DNA of 64,000 bases from Nitrobacter sp039808345 (GTDB lineage Bacteria; Pseudomonadota; Alphaproteobacteria; Rhizobiales; Xanthobacteraceae): NCBI RefSeq assembly GCF_047824785.1, contig NZ_CP181167.1, forward strand, positions 2,604,001 through 2,668,000. Direction: 5' to 3'. Both the position numbers and the translations under genes were made by a program. The first letter of the stretch is position 1; every line of letters begins with the position of its first letter. Shown in pieces: positions 17,009 to 26,056 of this stretch. The notes below the pieces were generated by a model, which worked only from the letters and a program-made list of their open reading frames with translations, made no database searches and had not been told where the DNA came from.

Positions 17009-18178
17009 TCAGGCAGCCAGCGTGGTCTCGACCAGCCTGATCCAGTACGACGAGCCATATGCGATGGCGTCGTCGTTGAAGTTGTAGGCGGGATGATGCA
17101 GGCCCGCGCTATCGCCATTGCCGATGAAGATGAAAGCGCCGGGACGGGCTTCCAGCATATAGGCGAAATCCTCCCCACCCATCATCGGCGGCGTCCCGTG
17201 AACATTGCTGTCACCAGCAATCTCTTTCGCGATCCTGATCGCGGTTTCCGTCTGCTCGGGGTGATTCACCGTGACCGGATAGCCGCGCCGGAATTTGACA
17301 TCGACGCGGGCGCCGGTTGTCAGCGCCACGCCGGCGGCGACCTCCCGAATCCGCTTCTCCATCTGGTCGCGCACGTCGGCCTTCAGGGTGCGGACGGTTC
17401 CGCGCAACTCGACCGTCTGGGGAATGACGTTGCGGGTACTGCCGGCGCGAAACTCGCATATGGAGATCACCGCCGATTCCAGCGGATCGACATTACGCGA
17501 CACGATCGATTGCAGCGCCATGACAAGCTGCGAGCCGGCCAGCACCGGGTCGATACACAGATGCGGACGCGCGGCGTGGCCGCCGTGACCCTCGATCCTG
17601 AAATCGACACTGTCGGTCGCCGCCATGATCGGCCCCGGCCGGATCGCGAAGGCCCCGAGCGGAACGCCGGGCAGGTTATGCATGCCATAGACCTGATCGA
17701 TCCTGAAGCGATCCATCAGTCCGTCCTTGATCATCGCCGCGGCTCCCGCGCCGCCCTCTTCCGCCGGCTGAAAGATCACGATCGCCTCGCCGGCGAAGTT
17801 CCGCGTCTCCGCGAGATAGCGCGCGGCGCCGAGCAACATCGCGGTGTGGCCGTCATGACCGCAGGCATGCATCCTGCCGGCTGCCGACGAAGCGTAAGGC
17901 AGGTTGGTTTCCTCCTGGATCGGCAGCGCGTCCATGTCGGCGCGCAAACCGATCACCTTGACCTCCCCGCCAGCCGGGCGTCTGCCCTTGATGACGCCGA
18001 CGACGCCGGTCCTGCCTAGGCCGGTTACGATCTCGTCACAGCCGAACTCCCGCAAGCGGTCGGCCACGAACGCGGCGGTGCGGGGAACGTCGTAAAGCAG
18101 TTCCGGATGGGCGTGGATATCCCTGCGCCAGCTGGCGATATCGGATTGCAGATCGGCAACGCGGTTGACGACAGGCAT
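17009..18178 (-). CDS. M20 family amidohydrolase (hippurate/N-acyl amino acid hydrolase type)
   Basis: 389-residue metallopeptidase-fold enzyme likely removing an acyl group from an N-acyl amino acid or related amide. Metal-binding motifs are DIHAHPELLYDVPRTA near the N-terminus, GLRADMDALPIQE (about 78) and HACGHDGHTAMLLGAARYL (about 103). FQPAEEGGAGA carries the general-base Glu, and a lid/dimerisation domain occupies the middle. The ATG at 18178 was chosen because homologues begin just before the first helix; an upstream ATG at 18220 is possible. It lies directly downstream of hpnO on the same strand (about 75 bases), but there is no reason to link it to hopanoids. Confidence 0.9.
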   Translation of the reverse strand: MPVVNRVADLQSDIASWRRDIHAHPELLYDVPRTAAFVADRLREFGCDEIVTGLGRTGVVGVIKGRRPAGGEVKVIGLRADMDALPIQEETNLPYASSAAGRMHACGHDGHTAMLLGAARYLAETRNFAGEAIVIFQPAEEGGAGAAAMIKDGLMDRFRIDQVYGMHNLPGVPLGAFAIRPGPIMAATDSVDFRIEGHGGHAARPHLCIDPVLAGSQLVMALQSIVSRNVDPLESAVISICEFRAGSTRNVIPQTVELRGTVRTLKADVRDQMEKRIREVAAGVALTTGARVDVKFRRGYPVTVNHPEQTETAIRIAKEIAGDSNVHGTPPMMGGEDFAYMLEARPGAFIFIGNGDSAGLHHPAYNFNDDAIAYGSSYWIRLVETTLAA

Positions 18179-18253
18179 CTTTGAGTTTCCGGGCCGGGCG
18201 GCAAAGATCTCCCGGCGCATTTGATTGCACCCGTTCAGCAGACGATAGCGGCG

Positions 18254-19645
18254 TCACGCCGACTTGCGAACGGCGTTATCCATCAAGGTCTTGCCGAGCG
18301 ACCAGATCGCACCTGGAACCTGATGGCTTGCGGCAATGACGCTGTCAAACGAGGTCTCGATCCACGTGCAGTCTTCCTCATTGATGATGAGCGGCGGCAG
18401 CAGCTTGATCGTATGGCTGCCGTGACCGGCGACCTGGGTGAGGATCTTGTGATCCTTGAACAACGGAACGGTGATTAGCTGGCAGAACAGACCCTTGTTG
18501 GCGGTTTCCAACAGATTCCAGGATGCTCTCAGGCGCAGCGACTTCGGCGGCCCGAACTCGACGCCGATCATCAGGCCCTTGCCGCGCACCTCCTTCAGAA
18601 GCTCAAAGCCTGGCACCATGCGGTTGAGCGCCGACTGCAATTCCGCGCCGCGCCGCGCCGCGTTCTCAATCAGATTCTCGGCTTTCAGCACTTCAAGCGT
18701 GGCAATGCCGGCCGCCATCGCAAGATCGTTCTTGGCGAATGTCGAACCGTGCACGACGGCGCGATCCATCCGGTTGAATACTTTATCAAAGATGTGCTTG
18801 CGGGTCAGCACCACGCCGATCGGCACATGACCGCCGGACAACGCCTTGGCCAGCAGCACCATGTCAGGCTCGACGTTCCAGTGCTCGACGGCCAGAAACC
18901 GTCCGGTCCGGCCGATGCCGGTTTGAATTTCATCCGCCACGAACAGCGTGCCATATTTGCGACACAACGCGGCGGCTCCCGGCAGGAACTCATCGGTGGG
19001 CATATTGACGCCCTTGCCCTGGATCGGCTCGACGATGAGGGCCGCAATCTGGCGCGACGACAGCGCCTGCTCCAGCGCGGCCAGATCGTTGAAGGGAATC
19101 ACCTTGCAATCCGGCAGCAGAGGATCGAATCCACCACGGAAATTCTTGTCGTCCGTCAGCGAGAGCGCACCGTAGGTCAGGCCATGGTAGCCGTGATCGC
19201 AGTACAAGATACCGGTCCGCCCGGTGGCGACACGCGCGAACTTGATGGCGGCCTCGACGCTTTCCGCTCCGGAATTCGCGAAAAACACCTTGTCGAGATA
19301 AGGAATATGATCGAGCAGCCGCTCGGCCAGAACGCCGGCCAGCGTGGAGACATCCATCTGCACGAGATTGGGAAGGTCACTGTCGAGGACGCTTTTCAGG
19401 GCATGCCGCAACACCGGATGGTTCCGGCCGATCGCAAAAACGCCAAACCCGCTCAGTAGATCAAGATAACGCGCGCCATCGCGATCGACCAGATATTGAC
19501 CCTGCCCGCTTTGGAAACCAACGTCATAGCCGATGGTCTTCAGAACCCTGACAAGCTGTTCATTGAGATGGCGGACGTGCATCGCGCTGCGTTGCGACTG
19601 CCGCTCCACAAACATCTCGGAAACGTCTAGATTTGGATATAGCAT
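18254..19645 (-). CDS. hpnO: HpnO, hopanoid-associated class III aminotransferase
   Basis: 463-residue PLP-dependent class III aminotransferase, the enzyme linked to conversion of the ribosylhopane-derived aldehyde to aminobacteriohopanetriol. Seen: PLP-domain motifs NSGAESVEAAIKFARVATG and DHGYHGLTYGALSL, the conserved Asp in LFVADEIQTGIGRTG, and the PLP-binding Lys in LLAKALSGGHVPIG. HGSTFAKNDLAMAAG matches the HpnO subgroup rather than acetylornithine aminotransferases. The hopanoid context (hpnN next, hpnC-H nearby) supports this over a generic ornithine/GABA aminotransferase. It is a single gene, transcribed away from DUF2147 and hpnN. Confidence 0.88.
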   Translation of the reverse strand: MLYPNLDVSEMFVERQSQRSAMHVRHLNEQLVRVLKTIGYDVGFQSGQGQYLVDRDGARYLDLLSGFGVFAIGRNHPVLRHALKSVLDSDLPNLVQMDVSTLAGVLAERLLDHIPYLDKVFFANSGAESVEAAIKFARVATGRTGILYCDHGYHGLTYGALSLTDDKNFRGGFDPLLPDCKVIPFNDLAALEQALSSRQIAALIVEPIQGKGVNMPTDEFLPGAAALCRKYGTLFVADEIQTGIGRTGRFLAVEHWNVEPDMVLLAKALSGGHVPIGVVLTRKHIFDKVFNRMDRAVVHGSTFAKNDLAMAAGIATLEVLKAENLIENAARRGAELQSALNRMVPGFELLKEVRGKGLMIGVEFGPPKSLRLRASWNLLETANKGLFCQLITVPLFKDHKILTQVAGHGSHTIKLLPPLIINEEDCTWIETSFDSVIAASHQVPGAIWSLGKTLMDNAVRKSA

Positions 19646-19778
19646 TCGCTACATAGTTCGGTTGATGGCCGCTTCGTCAACTGAAAAACGTGAATACGGC
19701 ATTCGACTTTGTCACTGATCCCCAATCCTCTATCCTCAGCACAGGCTTGAAAATATGCTCCAGCGCTCGAGACATCCC

Positions 19779-20402
19779 ATGCGTATTTTAGATTATTGCA
19801 GGACTTCCGCCGTGACTTCCCTTGTCGCGGCAACCGTGATGACGGTGAGTTCCGGTGTCGCCGGAGCGGCTGATCCGACCGGTGACTGGCGCGTTGCCGA
19901 GGGGGTCGCCAACATTCGCGTCGCCGAATGCAACGGCTCGATGTGGGGCGTGGTTGCGTGGGAGAAAAAGCCAGGCGGCGTCGATCAGAACAATCCGGAC
20001 GCCTCCAAGAGGAGCCGGCCGACGCTCGGAATGCCGATCCTTCTGGAAATGAAGAAGAAGGCCGACAAGGATGCGTGGGAGGGCCAAGTCTACAACGCAA
20101 AGGACGGCAAGACATACGAGTCGACGATCAAGCTTGCATCGCCTGATCAACTCGAGATCGAAGGTTGCGTCCTCGGCTTTCTTTGCGGCGGCGAGACGTG
20201 GACCCGCGTCGGCCCACCGATTTCGAGCAGTGCGTCCAACGGTCCTGGCGCGGCTACCTCAAAGACAGGCACAGCCAAGACCGCTCAATCGAAACCACAC
20301 AAAACCTCGTCCAAAAACAAGGCAGCAACCACCGGCACGGCGTCAGATGATCCTGTCGGCGACATCTGCCTACTTCCCGACATCGCGGGGGCGGCCCATT
20401 AA
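19779..20402 (+). CDS. DUF2147 periplasmic protein
   Basis: 207 residues. A Sec signal peptide (VTSLVAATVMTVSSGVAGAA) is followed by a DUF2147 domain of ~115 residues: DPTGDWRVAEGVANIRVAEC, then WEGQVYNAKDGKTYESTIKL and a Cys pair in EGCVLGFLCGGETW. A Ser/Thr/Lys-rich tail of ~60 residues follows. The ATG at 19779 gives a clean signal peptide; an ATG at 19755 would add eight residues. The last 33 bases overlap the 3' end of hpnN on the opposite strand, so the two genes are tail-to-tail. DUF2147 has no known enzymatic role. Its position between hpnO and hpnN makes an outer-envelope or hopanoid role possible, but this is not shown. Confidence 0.8.
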   Translation: MRILDYCRTSAVTSLVAATVMTVSSGVAGAADPTGDWRVAEGVANIRVAECNGSMWGVVAWEKKPGGVDQNNPDASKRSRPTLGMPILLEMKKKADKDAWEGQVYNAKDGKTYESTIKLASPDQLEIEGCVLGFLCGGETWTRVGPPISSSASNGPGAATSKTGTAKTAQSKPHKTSSKNKAATTGTASDDPVGDICLLPDIAGAAH

Positions 20403-22958
20403 CGCGGGCTGAAACAGCAACACTGCGGCAAGTGTGGTGAAGAGCGACAGCGCCAGTAGCTTACCCATACTTGCCGTGCCCGGATGACTCGACAGCCACA
20501 GGCTCCCGAAAGCAGTCGCGGTTGTCAGAGCGCTGAAGAAGATCGCCCTTGTCAGGCTTGATTGCAGCAGGTTCGTTCTGCCGGATCGCCAGGCCGTGAC
20601 ATAATAGATCTTGAACGCCACGCCGACGCCGAGCAGCAACGGCAGCGCCACGATGTTGGCGAAGTTGAGCGGGAGTCCGATCAACACGCATATCTCCAGC
20701 GTGACGGCTCCGGCCACCAGCAGCGGTACCAGCGTCAGCAGCACATCGGTAATTCGGCGCAGTGCCAGCCAGAGCAGGATGCTGATGGAGATCAAAGCCC
20801 ACAGCCCGGCCTCGATGAACGCCTTGACGATGGTGTCGCCGGACTTGAGAATCGATACCGGTCCGCCGATCGCGTTGGGCGCGGCGGCGAGCACGGCGCT
20901 GGCAAATTTCCGCAGCGTTTCATTGTCGTCCGGATCCCCGCGCGGCAACACTTCGACACGCGTAATGCCGTCCTCGCTCTTCCAGAGATTCACGAAATCC
21001 GGCGGCAGGGATTCCAGCGTGACGGGCTCCGCCTTCAGCAAGTTGCGAAGCTGATCGAACATGATCTTAAGCGGCTCGACGAACGCGGCTTGCGCTTTCT
21101 CGCGCGTGGCCTGGTTCGACTCCGCCAGCCGGCTCAGATCATCAGCCAGCCGTTTCGCGGCCGCGGCCCCCGCCCCCTGATGAGTGCCGGCCGCCTTCCG
21201 CAGGCTATCGGCGGTGGCCTTCAGCGCATCGATATTCTCCTCGTCCGAGGGCGGCGGATCGATCGAATCGGGATTGAGCGCGGGATCAAGGATTTTGGCG
21301 CCGTTCGCGATCAGCTTGAGCTTCGCAAGCTGGTCCGCCGGCACAAAAGTATCGAGCGACCGGGTGCTTGCGACTTCAGGCACCTCGGCGAGCCGGGCCT
21401 CGACCTGCCTCGCTTCCTGCTCGGACTTGACCATCACATTGATGGCGTTCGCGCCGGTATCGGGATCTCTTCGCAAATCCAGATAGGTCGCAATCGACTC
21501 GACCTTGGCGCTCCTGAGGTGGATCGGATTGAAATCGAACCGCAGGAAGTAAAGCGCAGGCGCGCCGAGAACGACGACCGCAACCGTGCCGCCGACGATC
21601 GCCACGCGATGGTCTTCGAGAAAACGATCGAGCGGAGCCAGAAACGCGTAGCCGACCGGCTCTTTCTCGCCCGGCGGGTTCAGGATGCGCAGCAAGGCCG
21701 GAAGAATGGTGATGCTTGCGAAAAACGCAATCATCATGCCCACGCCGGCGATTTTGCCGAGTTCCGAAACGCCCTTGTAATCCGTCGGCATGAACGACAG
21801 GAAGCCCGCCGCCGTCGCCATCGCCGCCAGCGACAGCGGAACCGAGGAACGCTTCGCCGCCACCACCAACGCCTTTTCCAGATCGTCGGACTTGAAACGC
21901 TCGGAACGATAGCGGACGCTATACTGGATGCCGAAATCAACGCCGAGGCCGACAAACAGCACGGCAAAGGCGATCGACAGCAGCGTGAGCGATGTCACCA
22001 TCATCAGGCCGACCGCCGTCGTGATCGCCAATCCGATGAACAGCGTTGCGGACACCGCAACGATGATTTTCGGCGAGCGCAACGCCAGCCAGAGGATCAC
22101 CAGCACGATCAGCACCGTCCCCACGCCGTTGACGACCGCGCCCTCCTGAACGGTGGCGAATTCCTCGTTGGCGATCGGAACCGGCCCGGTCAGCCGGACG
22201 CGCGCCCCGAACTTGCCGGCGATATCCAGATCGGAGGCGGTGTTGCGGATCGCATCGGTGGCGTCCTTGCCGGGCTCCAGCGCATTGAAATCGAGGTACG
22301 GCTTGATCTGGATCAGCGAGCGGCGATCGGAATCCGGCAGCGGCTTGTCGCTTGCAAGCTGGCGCCAGGAGAAGGTGCCGTTTCCCTTGGTCACGACGTC
22401 CTCGACGCCCTGGGCGATCAGCGAGAACGGCCTCGCGGTGCTGTCGAGCTCGAACTGCCCCCGCTTCAAGCCGACCAGCGCGGTTTCGAGAGCGGCGGTC
22501 AGCCCGCGCAAGCTCGGATCGCCGGCCATGATCTCAACCAGCGGCGCGGCCTCGCCGAATTGGCCGGTCAGTTGCTTGACCTCCTCCGTGGGGAGGAACA
22601 ACAGGCCGTTGCGCTCGAAAAACGACCCTCCACCCAGGAGTTGAACCGATTCGAAGTGGCGATGATTCTCGGCGAGCTTAGCGGCCAGCATGGCGCCGGC
22701 GGCGCTGGCAAACTCCGCCGTGGGAGCCTCCACGACCGCAAGGATCAGCCTTTCCCGATCGAACGCCTTCTCGAACGCGATGTCGCGCTGCCGCCAATCC
22801 AGGTCGGGCGAAATTAACCTATTGATATCCGTGTTTATTTCGAAATTCTTCACCGAATAGAAGACGGCGCCGGCGGCCAGGACGGTCGCAATCAATGCAG
22901 TAGCCCAGGCAAAACGCGTGCAAACCTTAACGATTGAAACAACAGTACTTGTCAGCAC
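20370..22958 (-). CDS. hpnN: HpnN, hopanoid RND/MMPL transporter
   Basis: 862-residue RND-superfamily exporter of the hopanoid-biosynthesis subfamily, which moves hopanoids from the inner to the outer membrane. Seen: a first membrane helix (TALIATVLAAGAVFYSV) and a large periplasmic loop starting NTDINRLISPDLDWRQRDIA. Two bundles of MMPL helices follow (FAVLFVGLGVDFGIQYSVRY with the conserved Gly/Asp pair in the first, LALRRITDVLLTLVPLLVAG in the second). A second periplasmic loop with a coiled Ala/Glu-rich part lies around residues 560-640. Start at ATG 22958, no better alternative. It overlaps the DUF2147 gene tail-to-tail by 33 bases. Confidence 0.92.
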   Translation of the reverse strand: MLTSTVVSIVKVCTRFAWATALIATVLAAGAVFYSVKNFEINTDINRLISPDLDWRQRDIAFEKAFDRERLILAVVEAPTAEFASAAGAMLAAKLAENHRHFESVQLLGGGSFFERNGLLFLPTEEVKQLTGQFGEAAPLVEIMAGDPSLRGLTAALETALVGLKRGQFELDSTARPFSLIAQGVEDVVTKGNGTFSWRQLASDKPLPDSDRRSLIQIKPYLDFNALEPGKDATDAIRNTASDLDIAGKFGARVRLTGPVPIANEEFATVQEGAVVNGVGTVLIVLVILWLALRSPKIIVAVSATLFIGLAITTAVGLMMVTSLTLLSIAFAVLFVGLGVDFGIQYSVRYRSERFKSDDLEKALVVAAKRSSVPLSLAAMATAAGFLSFMPTDYKGVSELGKIAGVGMMIAFFASITILPALLRILNPPGEKEPVGYAFLAPLDRFLEDHRVAIVGGTVAVVVLGAPALYFLRFDFNPIHLRSAKVESIATYLDLRRDPDTGANAINVMVKSEQEARQVEARLAEVPEVASTRSLDTFVPADQLAKLKLIANGAKILDPALNPDSIDPPPSDEENIDALKATADSLRKAAGTHQGAGAAAAKRLADDLSRLAESNQATREKAQAAFVEPLKIMFDQLRNLLKAEPVTLESLPPDFVNLWKSEDGITRVEVLPRGDPDDNETLRKFASAVLAAAPNAIGGPVSILKSGDTIVKAFIEAGLWALISISILLWLALRRITDVLLTLVPLLVAGAVTLEICVLIGLPLNFANIVALPLLLGVGVAFKIYYVTAWRSGRTNLLQSSLTRAIFFSALTTATAFGSLWLSSHPGTASMGKLLALSLFTTLAAVLLFQPALMGRPRDVGK

Positions 22959-23503
22959 ATTCTTTCTTTCTGCTACCGTATACGGATACGCACCATCAGT
23001 GGTTTTTCGGCCTGATCCAGAGCATTTTCGCTTGTGACTGAATCAGAAGCGGAACTCCAGATCGTTGTTTCGACGCGTTTTCTTCACGCGAAGCGTCACC
23101 TGCTTCGCTCGAAAACGCCGTAATGAACTTTTTATGCTATTTCAGAGACATGGATAAGGTGCGTAACACCCGCGGAGGACTTTGGTTCGGGAGATTGCCG
23201 ATGGTTCAAGCACCTTGATATAGTCGACTCCATGAACGGCAAGTGACGAATGAGTGAGGGCCATTCAGGCAGGCTAGTCCTATATCATGATACCAGAGGT
23301 CTTGTTCCAGGATCGGCCGCGGGCTAGAAGTCTGCGGCATTGGAGCGTTTTGTTCTGCCGCAAATCCCATATATGTCATGGCTTTGAAACCCGGAAATGA
23401 CGGCTCGCAGATTATACGTCTGTGACATTTCTTGAAGGCGCGCGCGATTTGAGAAGACGACCCGGTTCTATATGGAGTTACAGCATAATGCATAAGGTGC
23501 AAA
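22959..23503. other. Divergent intergenic region between hpnN and ispH with one repeat copy
   Basis: 545 bases between divergent genes. It contains the palindromic repeat at 23017-23121; the rest (23122-23503) precedes ispH. I found no convincing promoter, ORF or RNA gene. The frame that runs through part of it on the minus strand is a shadow of ispH. Confidence 0.4.
23017..23121. repeat. Palindromic intergenic repeat, B+A orientation
   Basis: Module B (tcgcttgtgactgaatcaga, imperfect) is followed by module A with arms gcgttttc and gaaaacgc and core cacgcgaagcgtcacctgct. It lies upstream of hpnN in the divergent hpnN-ispH region. The core differs from the consensus at several bases. Confidence 0.85.
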
Positions 23504-24448
23504 TTGACTGATCCTCGTCCGATTGAAGTTCTGCTGGCGCAGCCGCGCGGATTCTGCGCAGGCGTCGTCCGCGCGATCGAGACTGTCGAGCGCGCGCTGG
23601 AGAAGTACGGTCCCCCAGTGTATGTCCGCCACGAGATCGTACACAACAAATACGTCGTCGAAAGCCTGAAGAATAAGGGGGCAATTTTCGTCGAGGATCT
23701 GTCGGAGGTTCCGCCGAAGGCGGTGACCGTATTCAGTGCCCACGGCGTGGCGCGAAGCGTGGAAGAAGCCGCCGCCGCTCGCGGCCTTCCCGTGCTCAAC
23801 GCCACCTGCCCGCTCGTCACCAAGGTTCACAACCAGGGCAAGCGCTACACGTCCAAGGGCCGGACCCTGATCCTGATCGGCCATGCCGGCCATCCCGAGG
23901 TCGAGGGAACCATGGGACAGGTTCCAGGCCCCGTCCTGCTTGTTCAGAATGTCGACGACGTCGCCGCCCTGACGCTGCCTTCGGATACGCCGGTGGCCTA
24001 CATCACGCAGACAACGCTGAGCGTCGATGACACCAAGGATATCATCCTCGCCCTCCAGCAGCGTTTTACTGATATTCAAGGCCCCGACACGCGGGATATC
24101 TGCTATGCAACGCAGAATCGTCAATCCGCGGTAAGAGACCTGAGCAAGCTGGTGGACGTTATTCTGGTGGTCGGCGCAGCCAATAGTTCCAATTCAAACC
24201 GGCTGCGGGAAATTGGCACCGAGGTCGGTGTCGCCAGTTATCTCATCGCGGACGGTAGCGAACTCAACGCCGAGTGGCTGGAAGGGGCGAAAGCGGTGGG
24301 CGTTACGGCGGGCGCTTCGGCTCCGGAAGTCCTGGTGGACGACGTTATCGAGGCCTTGAAGCGCATCAGGCCGGTCGCTGTCTCGGTCCTGCCGGGACGC
24401 GAAGAGAACATTGAATTCCGGCTTCCCTCTGAACTCACCTCAGCTTGA
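23504..24448 (+). CDS. ispH: IspH, 4-hydroxy-3-methylbut-2-enyl diphosphate reductase
   Basis: 314-residue Fe-S enzyme, last step of the MEP pathway, making IPP and DMAPP. The three cluster-ligand cysteines are in QPRGFCAGVVRA (about residue 19), NATCPLVTKVH and DICYATQNRQSAVRD. The active-site region VVGAANSSNSNRLREIG and final VTAGASAPEVLVDDVIEAL are complete. It starts with TTG at 23504, preceded by AAGG at 6 bases; the in-frame stop at 23486 excludes an upstream start. Placed 46 bases upstream of hpnH on the same strand, it supplies isoprenoid precursors for hopanoids. A paralogue elsewhere in the genome cannot be excluded. Confidence 0.95.
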   Translation: MTDPRPIEVLLAQPRGFCAGVVRAIETVERALEKYGPPVYVRHEIVHNKYVVESLKNKGAIFVEDLSEVPPKAVTVFSAHGVARSVEEAAAARGLPVLNATCPLVTKVHNQGKRYTSKGRTLILIGHAGHPEVEGTMGQVPGPVLLVQNVDDVAALTLPSDTPVAYITQTTLSVDDTKDIILALQQRFTDIQGPDTRDICYATQNRQSAVRDLSKLVDVILVVGAANSSNSNRLREIGTEVGVASYLIADGSELNAEWLEGAKAVGVTAGASAPEVLVDDVIEALKRIRPVAVSVLPGREENIEFRLPSELTSA

Positions 24449-24494
24449 TCCCTTTCAGATTTTCAGCTGTTAACTCCCGAAAGAACACTCGATT

Positions 24495-25664
24495 ATGGCA
24501 ATACCGTTTTTCAAAGAACTGAAGATCAGCGGCTATCTGATCAAGCAGAAACTGATGGGCCGCAAGCGCTATCCGCTTGTGCTGATGCTGGAGCCACTCT
24601 TCCGCTGCAACCTCGGATGCGCCGGATGCGGCAAAATCGACTACCCCGATGCGATCTTGAACCGTCGCATGAGCGCTCAGGAATGCTGGGACGCCGCCGA
24701 GGAATGCGGGGCGCCGATGGTCGCCATTCCGGGCGGCGAACCGCTGATCCACAAGGAGATCGGCGAGATCGTGCGCGGACTGGTCGCGCGCAAGAAGTTC
24801 GTCTCGCTCTGCACCAACGCGCTCCTGCTGGAGAAAAAGCTCGATCTGTTCGAGCCCTCGCCCTATCTGTTTTTCTCCGTCCATCTCGACGGCCTGCGCG
24901 AGCACCACGACAAGTCGGTATGCCAGGAGGGCGTGTTCGACCGCGCGGTTTCCGCCATCAAGGCTGCGAAGGCGCGGGGTTTCACCGTCAACGTCAACGC
25001 CACGATCTTCGACAACTATCCGGCCGAAGAAATCGCGAAGTTCCTCGACTTCACGGCCGAGCTTGGCGTCGGCGTCTCGATGTCACCGGGTTACGCCTAT
25101 GAGCGCGCGCCAGATCAGGAGCACTTCCTGAACCGCACCAAGACCAAGAAACTGTTTCGTGATGTCTTCGCGCTCGGCAAGCGCAAGAAGTGGAGTTTCA
25201 TGCACTCCAGCCTGTTCCTCGACTTCCTCGCCGGCAATCAGGAATATCATTGCACGCCCTGGGGAATGCCGGCGCGCAACATTTTCGGCTGGCAGAAACC
25301 CTGCTACCTGCTCGGCGAAGGCTATACCAAAACCTTCAAGGAACTCATGGAGACCACCGACTGGGATTCCTACGGGACCGGCAAGTATGAAAAGTGCGCC
25401 AACTGCATGGCGCACTGCGGATATGAGCCGACCGCCGCCACCGCCGCTTTGAACAATCCGCTCAAGACCATGTGGGTGGCATTGCGCGGGGTTCGGACCA
25501 CGGGTCCGATGGCGCCCGAGATCGACCTCAGCAAGCAGCGTCCCGCGCAGTACATCTTCGCCGAGCAGGTTCAGAAGAAGCTGTCGGAAATCCGCAAGGA
25601 TGAAGCTGCCGCCGCCGCCGCCAAACAGGCGGCAAAGGAGCAGAAGGCCTCTACCGCGGCGTGA
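24495..25664 (+). CDS. hpnH: HpnH, adenosyl-hopane forming radical SAM protein
   Basis: 389-residue radical SAM enzyme that joins the 5'-deoxyadenosyl group to diploptene, the first step of side-chain extension. The CxxxCxxC cluster motif is Cys38, Cys42 and Cys45 (RCNLGCAGCGKI). A second, C-terminal cysteine group (ANCMAHCGYEPT, about residue 305) resembles the SPASM-like/auxiliary region of the family. The protein ends in a Lys/Ala-rich tail. It forms an operon with ispH (46-base gap) and is followed by a probable terminator at 25697. It faces hpnG, whose gene product acts on its product. Confidence 0.95.
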   Translation: MAIPFFKELKISGYLIKQKLMGRKRYPLVLMLEPLFRCNLGCAGCGKIDYPDAILNRRMSAQECWDAAEECGAPMVAIPGGEPLIHKEIGEIVRGLVARKKFVSLCTNALLLEKKLDLFEPSPYLFFSVHLDGLREHHDKSVCQEGVFDRAVSAIKAAKARGFTVNVNATIFDNYPAEEIAKFLDFTAELGVGVSMSPGYAYERAPDQEHFLNRTKTKKLFRDVFALGKRKKWSFMHSSLFLDFLAGNQEYHCTPWGMPARNIFGWQKPCYLLGEGYTKTFKELMETTDWDSYGTGKYEKCANCMAHCGYEPTAATAALNNPLKTMWVALRGVRTTGPMAPEIDLSKQRPAQYIFAEQVQKKLSEIRKDEAAAAAAKQAAKEQKASTAA

Positions 25665-25696
25665 GACTTTTCCGCGACAGGCCGCAGCCCGGCAGG

Positions 25697-25725
25697 CTCA
25701 CGGCAATAACACCGCTGTGAGTTTT
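25697..25725 (+). terminator. Probable intrinsic terminator after ispH-hpnH
   Basis: An 8-bp stem ctcacggc / gctgtgag with one G-T pair and a 9-base loop is followed by four T. It lies 33 bases after the hpnH stop. Confidence 0.55.
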
Positions 25726-25759
25726 GCGGGGTCAGCCGGTCTGATCTGACCGCGCAAAC

Positions 25760-25926
25760 GAGAGCGTTTCCGCTTGTGATGGATCAGAAGCGGGTCGCTC
25801 GGATTTTCATTTGACGCGTTTTCTTCACGCGAACCGATATCCACTTCGCTCGAAAACGCTATGTGATTTGATCCTGACGCGTTTTCTTCACGCGAACCGG
25901 TACCCACTTCGCTCGAAAACGCTCTA
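25760..25926. repeat. Palindromic repeat, B+A+A triple
   Basis: An imperfect module B (tccgcttgtgatggatcaga) is followed by two tandem A modules (25800-25861 and 25876-25926). The two A cores differ by only a few bases (aaccgatatccacttc versus aaccggtacccacttc). It lies between the converging hpnH and hpnG genes. The rest of the 392-base gap (25727-25759, 25927-26056) holds nothing I recognise. Confidence 0.88.
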
Positions 25927-26056
25927 AACGTTGCGAAGCCTCAGTTCCCCTGGAAGCCGGATGCGGCCGCAAAATACGTCAGCGGGCTCGCCAACACGGG
26001 AACGCGCCTCAACGTAGGCGATCGCATATTTGAAGAGCCGGACCGGCTTCAGCCGG

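Noticed and set aside
20562..22817. Plus-strand open frame of 751 codons antisense to hpnN
   Set aside because: Arg/His/Gln-rich, no family, no ribosome-binding site; shadow of hpnN.
25760..25926. Tandem repeats resembling a short CRISPR array
   Set aside because: Only two A units, with palindromic arms, no regular spacers and no cas genes.
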